Positions 22,690 to 32,714 of a DNA stretch of 64,000 nucleotides are shown here, one piece after another (the stretch's first letter is position 1; each line of letters opens with the position of its first letter). Location of the stretch: positions 151,535,741-151,599,740 of the forward strand of contig CM041465.1 of NCBI GenBank assembly GCA_023213395.1. Direction: 5' to 3'. Source of the DNA: Cycas panzhihuaensis. Lineage: Eukaryota > Cycadophyta. Below the pieces are notes generated by a model that saw nothing but the letters and a program-made list of their open reading frames with translations, made no database searches and had not been told where the DNA came from. The position numbers were made by a program, and so were the translations under genes.

Positions 22690-23345
22690 AGGGACATGTA
22701 CATATGATTACGGCGGAAAGCACAGCCTCTAGGGGTCATATATAGGACCATATGATTGTACCCCCGCAAGGACAAGCTTCCTGTGATGTATGATGTGACA
22801 CGATTTTTGATATGTATATATATATGTGCATGGGGTGATTGGGACCCCATTTGGATATGAGATGCTGTATATGATGTATCATATGGATGACATGTATGTT
22901 TATTTTGTTAGTTGTAAATGTTATGTTGTGGATGTTTTATGTTATGGATAGTTTATGTTATGAACACATGTTTCCTTCCATGTATGGCTATACGTCTAAC
23001 AGGAGCACACACACACGTCGTGAGTGGAACGACAGAGAGATGTGAGGTTAGAGGATAGCGTGACATACACGTCTACAGGAGAGCATAGCGGGATATGCGA
23101 AGGAAACGGTGGGCAGGAAAGAGGGGCGACGATGCCCCCAAGCGTCCTCCTGATTGGGGGATGCCCAAGCAAGACGACAAGGGTTCCCGAAAGGATACGG
23201 GAACACGGGCTCCGCGGGAGGAACCGAAAAGAAGAAGAGGGATCCATCTTAAATTGCCATTCTACCCGTGGTTGGGAAGAATGGGGACAACCTAAGATGG
23301 TAGTTTAGGCTCATTTCGGAGCAGGGCGAAGGGATCGCCGAGAGA
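22690..23345. other. Non-coding tract between antisense gene and integrase, conserved in element B
   Basis: It begins with a GC-rich part (GGAAAGCAC, then TCATATATAGGACCATATG). An AT-rich block follows with repeated TTATGTTATG words near 22900-22960, then a GC-rich stretch up to the integrase stop. Element B keeps a closely matching copy at about 51630-52260 although it lost the neighbouring antisense gene. It could hold the 3' end and polyadenylation region of the antisense gene and of pol; no signal is proven. Confidence 0.55.
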
Positions 23346-24540
23346 TCACGCGTAAAACTTCTTAAGGAACTTTCCATTAACGGCTTTCTCAAATTCGAGC
23401 CCTTCCAAGGTGGCTACCCTATAAGCACCATTATCGAGGGATTCGATAATGACGAAAGGACCAACCCATCGGGGTTTGAATTTGGTCAAACGGTCATGGA
23501 GATATTTGAGCTTAAGGACATAGTCCCCAGGAAACAAAGGGCGGGAACGAAGGCGTTTATCGTGGGCCCTTTGTGAGCGGGCTTTGGATGCTAGGTTAGC
23601 ACGATAGCGGCTAAGCGTCTCTCATCAAAGCTTCGAGGTCGAGCAAGTGGGCTGACGGATCGACTCTTCGTCGATGAAACCTCGAAGGAGACTCGCAGGA
23701 AGGAATCTCCACCTCCAACGGAGTACCGCCTCGATCTGTAGACCGGGAGGCAGGGTCATTCCCGTGGCGGAACGGATAGAGGTACGATAAGCCCACAAGG
23801 CAGAGGGCAACTAAAGGTGCCAATCCCTTTGGGATTGAGCAACAGTTTTCTTGAAGATGCTGACAAGAGTCTTATTAAAAGACTCCACTTGGCCGTTTGC
23901 CTGAGGGTAGTAAGGGGAGGAAGTCTTGTGAGAAATTTTGAACTTCTCACAAAGCTCATCCACCTCCTTATTACAGAAAGGGGTTCCATTGTCGGTGATT
24001 AGGACGTCCAGAATTCTGAAACGGTAAATAATATGCTGATAAATGAATGTGGCAATCATTTTGCAAGGAGTAGTGATCAAGGGGATGGCCTCCGCCTATT
24101 TGGTGAAATACTCCGTGGCAGTCAAGATGAACTTGTGCTGCGACGACGAAGGTGGGGAGATAGCCCCAATGAGGTCTAGTCTCCACTGAGCGAAGGGCCA
24201 CGGCGAAACGATAGGATGCAAGGCCTCGGAGGGCACATGGGAAATGTTGGCGTGCTCTTGACATCGCCGACATTTCAGAGCAAAGGCGTGAGCGTCTTTG
24301 AAAAGAGACGGCCAAAAGTAGCCCATGCGAAGGATCCTCTGAGCCATAGACTGGCCCCCAAAGTGACCCCCATAAATGCCGTGATGGCATTCGCGAAGCA
24401 CACTGGCTTGTCGGCCGTCGTGACGCAGAGAGGAGGATCCCATCGAAGGACCTCTTGTACAATACCTCGTCCACGAGGAGGTATTGCCTGGCAGAAGTCC
24501 GGATACGAGATTTAACTTTATTACTAGTGTCGGGGCGGTA
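23346..24540 (-). pseudogene. Integrase of element A (three broken pieces)
   Basis: Order on the minus strand: zinc-binding HHGIYGGHFG ... CRRCQEH (about 24300-24390), core with WRLDLIGAI (first Asp), VLITDNGTPF (second Asp) and YYPQANGQVESFNKT (catalytic Glu), a partly readable LWAYRTS block, and a C-terminal domain ending PRWVGPFVIIESLDNGAYRV ... KKFYA with a stop at 23346. The DDE triad is present. One in-frame TAG follows EYFTK at about 24095, where relatives have Trp, and frameshifts near 23800 and 23560 break the rest. It has no chromodomain, in line with Tat rather than chromovirus. It would integrate the cDNA with a 5-bp stagger, in agreement with CACTT. Confidence 0.85.
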
Positions 24541-25120
24541 TTGCTGCTGTGTGAGATACCGCACTATGTCGCCGTACCACTCATTGTCGATGAGCGGATG
24601 GGGAAAAGCTCCCTGAATCGTCAAGATAGACTCATCGGGGAGAGAGTCGTCAACGGGAGTATCAAAGGAGTTAGGGATAGGGGCGTCTGTGAGTTGCTCG
24701 GCCACTATCATGCCCTTCTTTGATTTCCGGTTAACGATAAGGAGATCAAACTCTTGGAGTAGGACGGCCCAACGACCGGCCCTACCCGTCAAATCTGAAC
24801 GGGTTAGTAAGTATCTCAAGGGATCGGATTGAACGATCACCTTGGTAGTATTGCCGAGCAAGTAGTGCCTAAACTTCTTGGTCGCATGGACCAAGGAGAG
24901 GCATTCCTTCTCGGCAGGGGAATAATTAAGCTCGGTGCCCACGGGTGCGGCGAGGAAATATATAGCTCTCTCGGTTCCGAGTCATCCTCCTGAGTGAGCA
25001 TAGCGCCCAAGGATTCGTCAGTCGCTGAGGTATACAGGATGAAGGGCCTATCAAATCGGGGAGGCGCCAACGTAGGAGCGGAAGCCAGGGCTTCCTTGAG
25101 TCCTTCGAAGGCCTTTTGGG
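24541..25120 (-). pseudogene. RT-linked RNase H and linker of element A
   Basis: The first acidic motif position reads LYTSATDESLGAML, where active enzymes have TDAS, so the first catalytic Asp is Ser (codon TCA, not one step from GAT). The Glu region (SPAEKECLSLVHATKKFRHY) and the Asp region (VIVQSDPLRYLLTRSD) are kept. A long open frame of 323 codons (24942-23971) covers the second half and enters the integrase region. A loss of the original RNase H active site is known for dual-RNase-H Tat elements, where this domain acts as a tether and aRNH does the cutting. Confidence 0.75.
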
Positions 25121-26034
25121 TCTTGTCGGACCAGGCAAAGGAGCTCCCTTCTTCAACAGGTTCGTGAGGGGTTTAGCGCTCACAGCGAAGTCGGCTAAGA
25201 AGCGCCTAAGGAAACCGAGCACGCTTAGAAACGACTTAATCTGTAGCTGAGTTCTAGGTGGCGGCATGTCGAGGCGCTCGACTTTGTCGGTCGATCTGAA
25301 TTCCGTTTGGATACAAGGAATCAGGAGTTTACCCGGTAGCCGCAAACACACATTTAAGCGGATTAAGACTGACGTGATACTCGCGGCATCGTGAGAAGAT
25401 GGCACGCAAGTCGGAAGGGTGATGGGCTCTCGCGCGGGAGAGACCCATCATATCATCCATGAAGACCTCCAGCGTGTCGTTGATGAGGCCGTGGAAGATA
25501 AAATGCATAGCTCTTTGGTAAGTAGCACCTGCATTCTTAAGGCCAAAGGGCATCGCCTTATAGGCGAAGGTACCCTAGGGAGTAGTGAAGGCCGTCTTAT
25601 GGCGGTCTTCGGGAGAAATCTGAATTTGGTTATAGCCAGAGAAGCCGTCTATTAGGGACATCACTTCGAATCCGGCGGTGCGATCAATGATTTGATCTAG
25701 GAAGGGTAACGGAAAATTGTCCTTAGGACAAGCATTGTTGATATTGCGAAAGTCGACGCATATACGGATTGCCCCGTTCTTTTTAGCAACGGGAACAATG
25801 TTGGAGACCCACTTAGGGTATTCAATAGAAGTAATAAGCCCAGCATCCAGAAGCTTCTCAACCTCCATTTTGACGGCGGCAGATAGCTTCGGGTGAAGGG
25901 GACGCTTCAGCGCATGTGGTGGCGCCGTGAAGGGTGGTGAGGTTATGAGTGACAATCGAGGGGTCGATTCCCTTCATGTCAGCATAGTCCCACGTAAAAA
26001 TGTCTCGGAACTCCTGGAACAAAAGGGAGTACTC
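25121..26034 (-). pseudogene. Reverse transcriptase of element A
   Basis: Begins with FRDIFTWDYADMKGIDPSIV and continues KMEVEKLLDAGLI, PKWVSNIVPVAKKNG, RICVDFRNINNACPKDNFPL, MSLIDGFSGYNQI and MPFGLKNAGATYQRAM to the active site EVFMDDMM. The catalytic Asp pair is intact. Breaks: a frameshift near 25930, an in-frame TAG at 25572-25574 (relatives have Trp here, TPWGTF), and a frameshift near 25330 before FLSVLGFLRRFLADF (connection region). It would copy genomic RNA to cDNA in the particle. Confidence 0.88.
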
Positions 26035-27421
26035 CCTTACCTCATCAGGAGAACATTCCAACCCGACCTTAATGACCTTACCCGGGGCCAAGACTATGTC
26101 TTGAGTTGCCCCCATGCACATGGCGTTGCCCTCCTCGAAGTGGAGAGGGGCAAGATCAACGGGAGGAGGAGGAATAGGAGACGGGATCGGATCAGCAAGC
26201 GCGGACATGATCGCGAGAATCTTCTGATGACCAAGCCGGTGGTGACCAGAAGGCAAGTTGGGCGCAAGGCCTGCTAGATGCTCAAGATGGGCTTCATCAT
26301 CCTTGAAATAATCCACCCCATGGATGACCTTACTTCGAGTAGGAGAAGCGTTGGAGGGAGTGGGAGCAACGGGACCGTGATGACCGTCGGGTTGCTCAAC
26401 TTCCTCGTGAGAATCTGAAGGAAAACCAAGAAGATGCTCCTCGGAAGGAGTGAAAGGCAATTCTTCAAAGCCATTACCTACGGGGGGTAATGAAAAAGAA
26501 GAACTGACGACAGGCGGGTCAACACGAGCGATGACGTGTGACACGCACGAGGGGCTAGCCTCACCAACGAGAGAGGTTCTGGGCAGGGGATCTAGAACAA
26601 GGTAGGTGCGACCTCTTGGCGCCGAAGGAAAGAGACACGGTGAGGACATCCTCGTCTGCGCCGAGTGACTCATCATCGCTAAACGAAGCAAGGTACCGCT
26701 AACACCCAACGCCAATAGGGGCGAATCGCGTGAGACTAGGGGAGAAGGCGGGTCTTCTTGGACCGGATTAGGTATACCAATAGAGCAAGCCGAGGCATGG
26801 GTAGATGAACCTTGGTTTGTCGAGGCGGTGGAACAGGTTTGTTTGGTAAAAAGGCGTTCGCGGGAATCACTCTTATTCGTCCGTCATGGACGAATTTAAG
26901 TTATCCCAAAGAGTCGAGCACACGGCTCCCATTTGGTCGAGCCATGGACGACCTAAAAGGAGGTTGTAATCCACATCAACGTCGAGGACTACAACGTCGG
27001 CAAGAACGGTCTTGCCCTCAAGGGTGGCCGGAATCGCAGCGGATCCCGGAGGGTCTTCTCGCCACCATCATAACCTTGGCATCGCCAGAGGAACAGGTTC
27101 ATATGAGATACCAAGCTCTTGCATGACACGCAAGGGCATGGCATTGACAGAAGAACCGTTGTCGACAACAGTCCTTCGAAGAGTGCAATCGGGCGTATCG
27201 ATGGTGATGGTGAATGGGAAGTTCCACTGACGTTCCCTTTCACCGGCGGGGGGAAGATCCTTAGGATCAAAGGAAATAACGGGTCCACTACCTTGGGCGA
27301 CACCCAAAGCGTGGACAGGCGCATCGCTTGACCTTAAAGCTTCCAGGAGGAGGGCCCGCTGCTCGGGACAACTCCTCAGAACGTCCATCAAGGACATTCC
27401 TGCGGCCAGTATGGAGCTCAT
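26035..27421 (-). pseudogene. Aspartic protease and protease-RT linker of element A
   Basis: The protease motif VVDNGSSVNAMPL lies in an open stretch at 27068-27421, followed by LRVMQELGI. Asp-Asn-Gly-Ser-Ser takes the place of the usual D-S/T-G active site, as expected in this lineage. The linker (26715-26035) is proline- and acid-rich and carries VIHGVDYFKDDEAHLEHL, a block found again in elements B and C. A frameshift separates protease and linker near 27060. The protease would process Gag-Pol. Confidence 0.78.
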
Positions 27422-27470
27422 CCACGACGGAGAAAGGCTTACCCTTCCCAGTAGGTTGGGTAAGTGCCCT

Positions 27471-29949
27471 TCAGAAATCGTAACGACCCAGGCGTACAGG
27501 AATAGCCTTGGGAAAGAGAGGGACTTCCGGAGGAAGGGTCTCCGGAAGAGGGTCGAAGGGGCTAAGAACTAGCATCTCCGCCGCTTCCTTAGCGGCTTGA
27601 GATCGCGTAAGGGCAAAAGTAGGAGTTGCTTCAAGCAACTGGATCACCTTCTTCCCCCTGTTCTGGGGTCGTGAAGGCGACGGGGTGCGACTGGGAGAAC
27701 GAGAAGAGGAAGAAGAGTTCCAGCGCCCTTCCCTTTGTCGCGGGAAAGGCGGGGTCAGCGATCTTCCTCGATTCTGATTGTTCTTAGTTTGGGGGTTGCG
27801 ATCACGTTCCCCATGTTTAGGGAACGGATCCTTGTGAACTGGTTGGTCCAAATTAGGCCTTGAGGCCCGTTTGGGAGAAGAATCGCGTCGAGGGGCATCC
27901 TTTGGATGCTGGGCCTTGCAACGCGAATCATCGTGGAAGCAATCCCCATGAATGGAGCACCACTTCTTCTCAAGCGGAGGGTCGAACCTTCTCGCTTGAG
28001 GAGGATGGCGTTCCATTCCTGGGAAGAGGAGCTTGGGTAGTTTGTTGGACTTGTTTGTTTGATGTAGGGGATGAAGGACCTTGAAGCTTGAGCTCCTTCA
28101 TCGTACGCTCGAACGAGCATATAGCTGATGTGAGAGGGTCTAAGGTCCTCTCGGTAGGATGAGAGGAAGACTGAGTCGACTGGGAAGGTTTGGTATCCTT
28201 GGTGGGGGGCGGTGCCTCACGGCGTTGTGAGGACTTGAGAGGTTTCTTGAGACCGGCTTGGATCTCAATAGCCTCCAACGCCAAACACTTGGCGATCGCG
28301 GAGTCACATGTAGTCGCCCCCATCTTGAAGACTTCTACGTGGACTTCAGGACGAAGTGCATTGACGAAAAGGTCTCGCTTCAGCTCCTCGGGCAATGTTG
28401 CCTTAGTGGAGTGAAGCAAGTTGTGGAATCGCCGCACAAAGTCACGATTCATCTCGTCGTGACCTTGTTTGAGCGAAAGAAGGGATTTCATTCCGCTCTT
28501 GAATGGACGGGCTACATCAAAATAGTTGATGAACTCATCGACCAATTGCTGGAATGAATGGATTGAGTGGGCAGGGAGACGGTAGAACCATTTGAGGGCG
28601 TCACCCTGCAGGGATCGCAGGAAAAGTTTAATCAAAATATGGTCATAAGCCCGATGTCGATGCATGCCATAGAAAAACTACGGACATGCTCATGGGTCTT
28701 CATGACAAAGTCCCATCGAATCTAGGAACTTGTGGGGATGAGGCGGCAAGTTGGTTCGCAACGCCTCACCGAAAGAGGGTTGACCTAAAGTCCATAAAGG
28801 CGCCCTTGCCCGAACTGTAGGATCAACGAATATTGAAGTAGGTAGCGCAAGGAGGCGGATGGGGTGGGACACCCATCCCTCCTTGAGGAAGCCCCCTTGA
28901 AAAGAGGCATGGGAGTAGGTGCCTTGGAAGGAGTCGAGTTCCCTTGCGAAGGCACAATGGATGGGATTGCGTTGGAAGACGGGCAAGCGGGATGTGGAAC
29001 CGGGTTTTGCCCATATGGGCCACCCGTAGGTGGAGCAACCCCATATGGGTGTAGCGGATCCACCCCATAAACGGGAAGACGGCTTCCTCTACCCTGCCCC
29101 CAAGGTTGAGAAGTATACCTTGGGGGAGCATAGAAGGAAGCACCAACGTGCTGAGTTGGAGGATGCGTGGGAGTAGGTCCCACATAACTAGTGATTGGAA
29201 AGCTAGTAGGACCGGCAGGCCTACTAAGGACGGTATGTGCCACATTAGGGGATGGCACATTGGTTTGGTTAGGAACGGGTATGCTAACCTTCAACTAAGG
29301 GAAAGACACACTATGAGAAGATCCTAAGGCGTTAGGACCTTGATGAGGAATGGAAGGTGTAACACGTGCCCCACTGCAGGAATAGGAAACGAGTGGGACG
29401 CGCGTGCAGGCACGAAGGGATTTGTTGTTGAAGGAATAGTGGATGAGGATGAAGCATGCGGGGGAGGAGTGGAAGAAGAAGAGGCTCCTCCACGAAGGGC
29501 ACCCTTAAGCCATCTAGGACGCGGTTGCAAGCGTCTTGGCAAATACACTCATTAAGAGCTTCAACTACGTCAACAGGAGGAGTCCCTACATACTAGTAAG
29601 AGGTAATCGGAACCTCAAACAAAGTAGGTTCCTCAGGATGTTCCTCATAATAATCGCCAACTACATGGCAAGCCTCAAGAGGAACGGATCCTTCCACGGC
29701 ATGGGTAGAAGGATGGGCATCAAGTGAAAGGTGTTGGTCATTTGGGTAATAAAGGGGGTCGTCACCCACTTGGGTGAACCCGGGAATAGCAGAAGGAAAG
29801 GCATGGGTTTCCAAGGTTGAAGTGTGGTAAGTCCAATCCGAAGAGTATCCCTCCATAGTTGGATCGGAATCCGATGAAGCAAGAAGGCGATACTCGGGAT
29901 CTTCTAACAAAGGAGGTAGACCGCGCAAACGACGAGAAAAACGTCGCAT
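27471..29949 (-). pseudogene. gag of element A
   Basis: The start is ATG at 29949 (MRRFSRRLRGLPPLLEDPEY), 172 bp from the LTR. The N-terminal 119 codons are open, then a Pro/Gly/Ser-rich part is broken by several stops. The gag core lies at 28665-28220 (YDHILIKLFLRSLQGDALKW, FINYFDVARPFKSG, LLSLKQGHDEMNRDFVRRF). Near 27970 comes a knuckle-like WCSIHGDCFHDDSRCKA, similar to the C-x2-H...H-D-x3-C pattern of Tat Gag. A frameshift lies just upstream of the core near 28690. Gag forms the particle and packages RNA. Confidence 0.82.
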
Positions 29950-30101
29950 GCAAGGTCAACCGACGATGTTAGGAAAAGAGAAAGAGCGGTAAAACACACG
30001 CGTTGGGGGCTACCTAACGTGGACATCGAGATAGGTATAAAAAGGATCACACAAGAGTAGCGAAACCAACCGAAGAGAGCGAAACTAGCTCCCTTCTTGG
30101 C
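29950..30101 (-). other. Short 5' leader of element A
   Basis: About 150 bp between the primer site and the gag ATG, including CAACGCGTG-like and TATACCTATC words that are kept in element B. No upstream frame is evident. Confidence 0.6.
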
Positions 30102-30120
30102 GGTCCCAAAGTGCTCGCCA
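30102..30120 (-). other. Primer binding site of element A
   Basis: On the minus strand TGGCGAGCACTTTGGGACC follows the 5' LTR after one base. It has the TGGCG...GGG(G)A form common in Tat elements. The tRNA is not assigned here. Element B has TGGCGACCATCTTGGGGAT in the same place. Confidence 0.75.
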
Positions 30121-30121
30121 G

Positions 30122-32709
30122 TGGATGCGCTGCTACGGGATAACTACCTAACTGATAGGAGTGGAGGAGAGTGAGTGGTGAAATGATAGAAGGTGGAACC
30201 TAAGAGGCGAGTAACTATCACGCAGAGCGCCCCATGCGCCAGAGCGCGAGTTCGGGATCTGCAATGGAGTATGGCTACTATCAGGTGACCCTTCACCGCT
30301 TCGAACAAGGGGTGAAGGTGCGTAGGGCAAACCTGGGTTGACTTAGAGGTAGGATCCTCCCACCCTTGGGTGGCCAGAAGGGAGAAGAGGAAATCCAAAG
30401 GGAAAGAGTCAAGAGTAAGCCTACACAACCTAACCGGGTACACGAGTGATGCGAGAGGCAAGGCACTTGTGTGGTTAAGGAGAGAGAAGGAAAGGTAGGG
30501 GGGGAGAGGGCTCCTACAATCTTTCCTACGAACGGTAAAGATACATGTAACAAGACAAATGAATCGTAAACAAATACCAAACCAATTTTCCCTTTTTATC
30601 TTTCAATGTGCGAGTTATTAAGAGAGAAATAAAAGGAAAGAAGAGGTAGCAAAGGGGAGCGAAACGTGCACCTGGATCGAGGGTGTGCGAGATGAAGAAG
30701 CCTTCTCGAGGAGCACGCAACCACTCCGCGCGACGTACTGGATGCGAGATATTGCGGCAGGCGAAAGAGGGGCTTCCTTACCTTCCCCGGAAAATCACAT
30801 GCAATACCAAAGAAAGAAAGGAAGCACCAACTAATAAATGAAATAGCATAAACACATAACGCATGCAAAGGTGCTTACCGGCAACGAGGCCAACGGGCGA
30901 TGTTCTCCGCGCTTCCCAAATACCTGCAAGCAATAGCGGCCTCCCTCTCTTCCCGAAGGAAGAACACTAACATGCAACACAAAACTCTAACAATATATGC
31001 CTAAATAACATAAACGAGAATCTGAATATACATGCGTTAGTGCTGATCCAACGATAAAAGTACCAAAAGAAAATGACCAAGGTGAAAGTAAACGATTGGG
31101 TAAGCCTCGAAGTGGCCTACCTCCCACAAATGATGCCCTAACCTCCCCTCAAGAGCCACGAGGCAGCGAGGATAAAGTCAAGAGCAAGAGCTGGAAAACG
31201 GCAGCAAAAAGGGCAAGGAGAGGCCCAAGGACACCCACGGCGAACCGGGATGCTATGAGGAGCAAACCGGGTGACCGGGAGGAAAAGGTGAAGCAAAAAC
31301 CAGCGGTTGGGACTTATGAGTGATGCCCAAACCTGAGCAAAAGGCCTCAAATCAGCGCTGCAACTTGTGATGGTCTTGGTTTGGGCGACCAAAAGGAAGC
31401 CTTCAAACCCTTGTTTGTAAGCCAAGGGCAGCACGGGGCGAGAGGGAGGCTTTGGAGGGCTTAGAGCCGCTTAGGGAGCGTGGAAGGTGGTACGGAATCC
31501 ACCCAGCTCCTCTCCAAAACCTATGCCACCCCTCAACGCCGCTGCCTTGAGCAGCAAACGTAGGCAAGAAGCACAGAAAGAGTGGTATAGCGGCCCACAA
31601 GAGGAACAAGAACCAAACTCAAATGAGCAAGCGATGAACAAACATCATAGAGCATGAATATCACAAGAGAAAAACATGTAAAGTAGTGAATACCTGAGTG
31701 AGGGAGGCAAGGGACTTGCCTCAGCCAAAGAGCAGCAAAGAGGGGCTGAGAAATCAGCCCAGATCTGAAGTATGGCAGGTTTGGGACCCTGCTACGGAGG
31801 TTGGGAAGGAAACTCCTGCACTTGAAGCACTCGGGGCCTGCCTGGGCAAAGAATCTACTGGAGCCACTCCAAGGGGCCCTCTCCAAAGTGTGTGAGGGGC
31901 TGGGAGGATGTCCAAGCCGCACCAAAGGAGAGCAGGGCGCTGGTGGAGGGACGCAGGTCCAGTAACAGCAGCAGAATAACAGGGAAGAGCAGGGTAGAAT
32001 GATGTTTCCTTGAGAGCAAATCCAAAAGTGAGCCAAAAAAAAGATCCTTGAAAATGAGCCAAAAATGGCTTAAGTACTCAACAAAACCCTAAAGCGGGCG
32101 ATTAGGGCACAGCTGGAAGAGAAATAAGGCGCGAGCCACGTGGCAGTTTCGCAATAAATGCGAAATTACTACGGCGGATTTTTAAAAACAACATGAGACG
32201 ATCAGCCTGCTGCGGTCCAGATGAATATTCCAGCAGACTGAAAATTCTCCAGATGCACTTAGAGCTAAAATGGGCCCCACCACCGGCCCAGTCAGGCGAG
32301 ATGACCAAAAGGACTAATAGGAGACTAAAACACCCACCCGGGGGGTACACAAGCCAAGAACGGGTCCAAGGGAGCAAAATAGGGCTCAAATGGGTGGCAA
32401 GCTAACCAAACGATGATGAGTCATCACACGCAAGTGAGGTGGCGCAAACCTAGTGGATCCCGGACGAGGAGGAGGCGGATCACGGGAAGTAATATGGTCA
32501 CCAGGGTGCCACACTCGCTGGGAGTGTGCCCCTGCTATAGTCGTCATATGCTAAAATAAGTGTGGACAACGGCAAGGTTGCCCACAAAGCCACACACATA
32601 CAGGCATGCAAGCAAACACTCATCAAATGAAAGCGACGACAATGCGAGAGACATATCTACACTTACCTGAGTCGGTGATTCCGTATCCATTCCCGGAAGC
32701 CGGGAAACA
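30122..32709 (-). repeat. Right (5') LTR of element A
   Basis: 2588 bp, TG...CA. It matches 16298-18865 almost throughout, except in GC-rich patches (for example 32190-32300 versus 18340-18440). At its right end TTCCCGG (32690-32696) and CCGGGAA (32700-32706) form a 7-bp hairpin, next to the exon-like ATG segment 32667-32690 and donor 32661-32666. The target copy CACTT follows at 32710. Confidence 0.93.
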
Positions 32710-32714
32710 CACTT

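Larger units (their letters stand above)
16298..32709 (-). mobile_element. Element A: full-length Tat-type Ty3/gypsy retrotransposon, 16.4 kb
   Basis: Both ends are fixed to the base: TGGACGCGCTGC at 16298 and GGGAAACA ending at 32709, flanked by the 5-bp target duplication CACTT (16293-16297 and 32710-32714). LTRs are about 2.57 and 2.59 kb. Internal minus-strand order is gag, protease, RT, RNase H, integrase, an antisense extra gene, then a separate aRNH. Tat-lineage placement follows from the RT and gag motifs, the primer site starting TGGCG, the second RNase H and the antisense extra frame. Few substitutions separate the LTRs outside some GC-rich patches, so insertion is fairly recent. 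It carries nonsense changes and frameshifts and is probably not autonomous now. Confidence 0.95.

Noticed and set aside
27812-28557. Plus-strand frames across gag and pol of A
   Set aside because: Shadows of the minus-strand coding sequence, whose motifs are clear.
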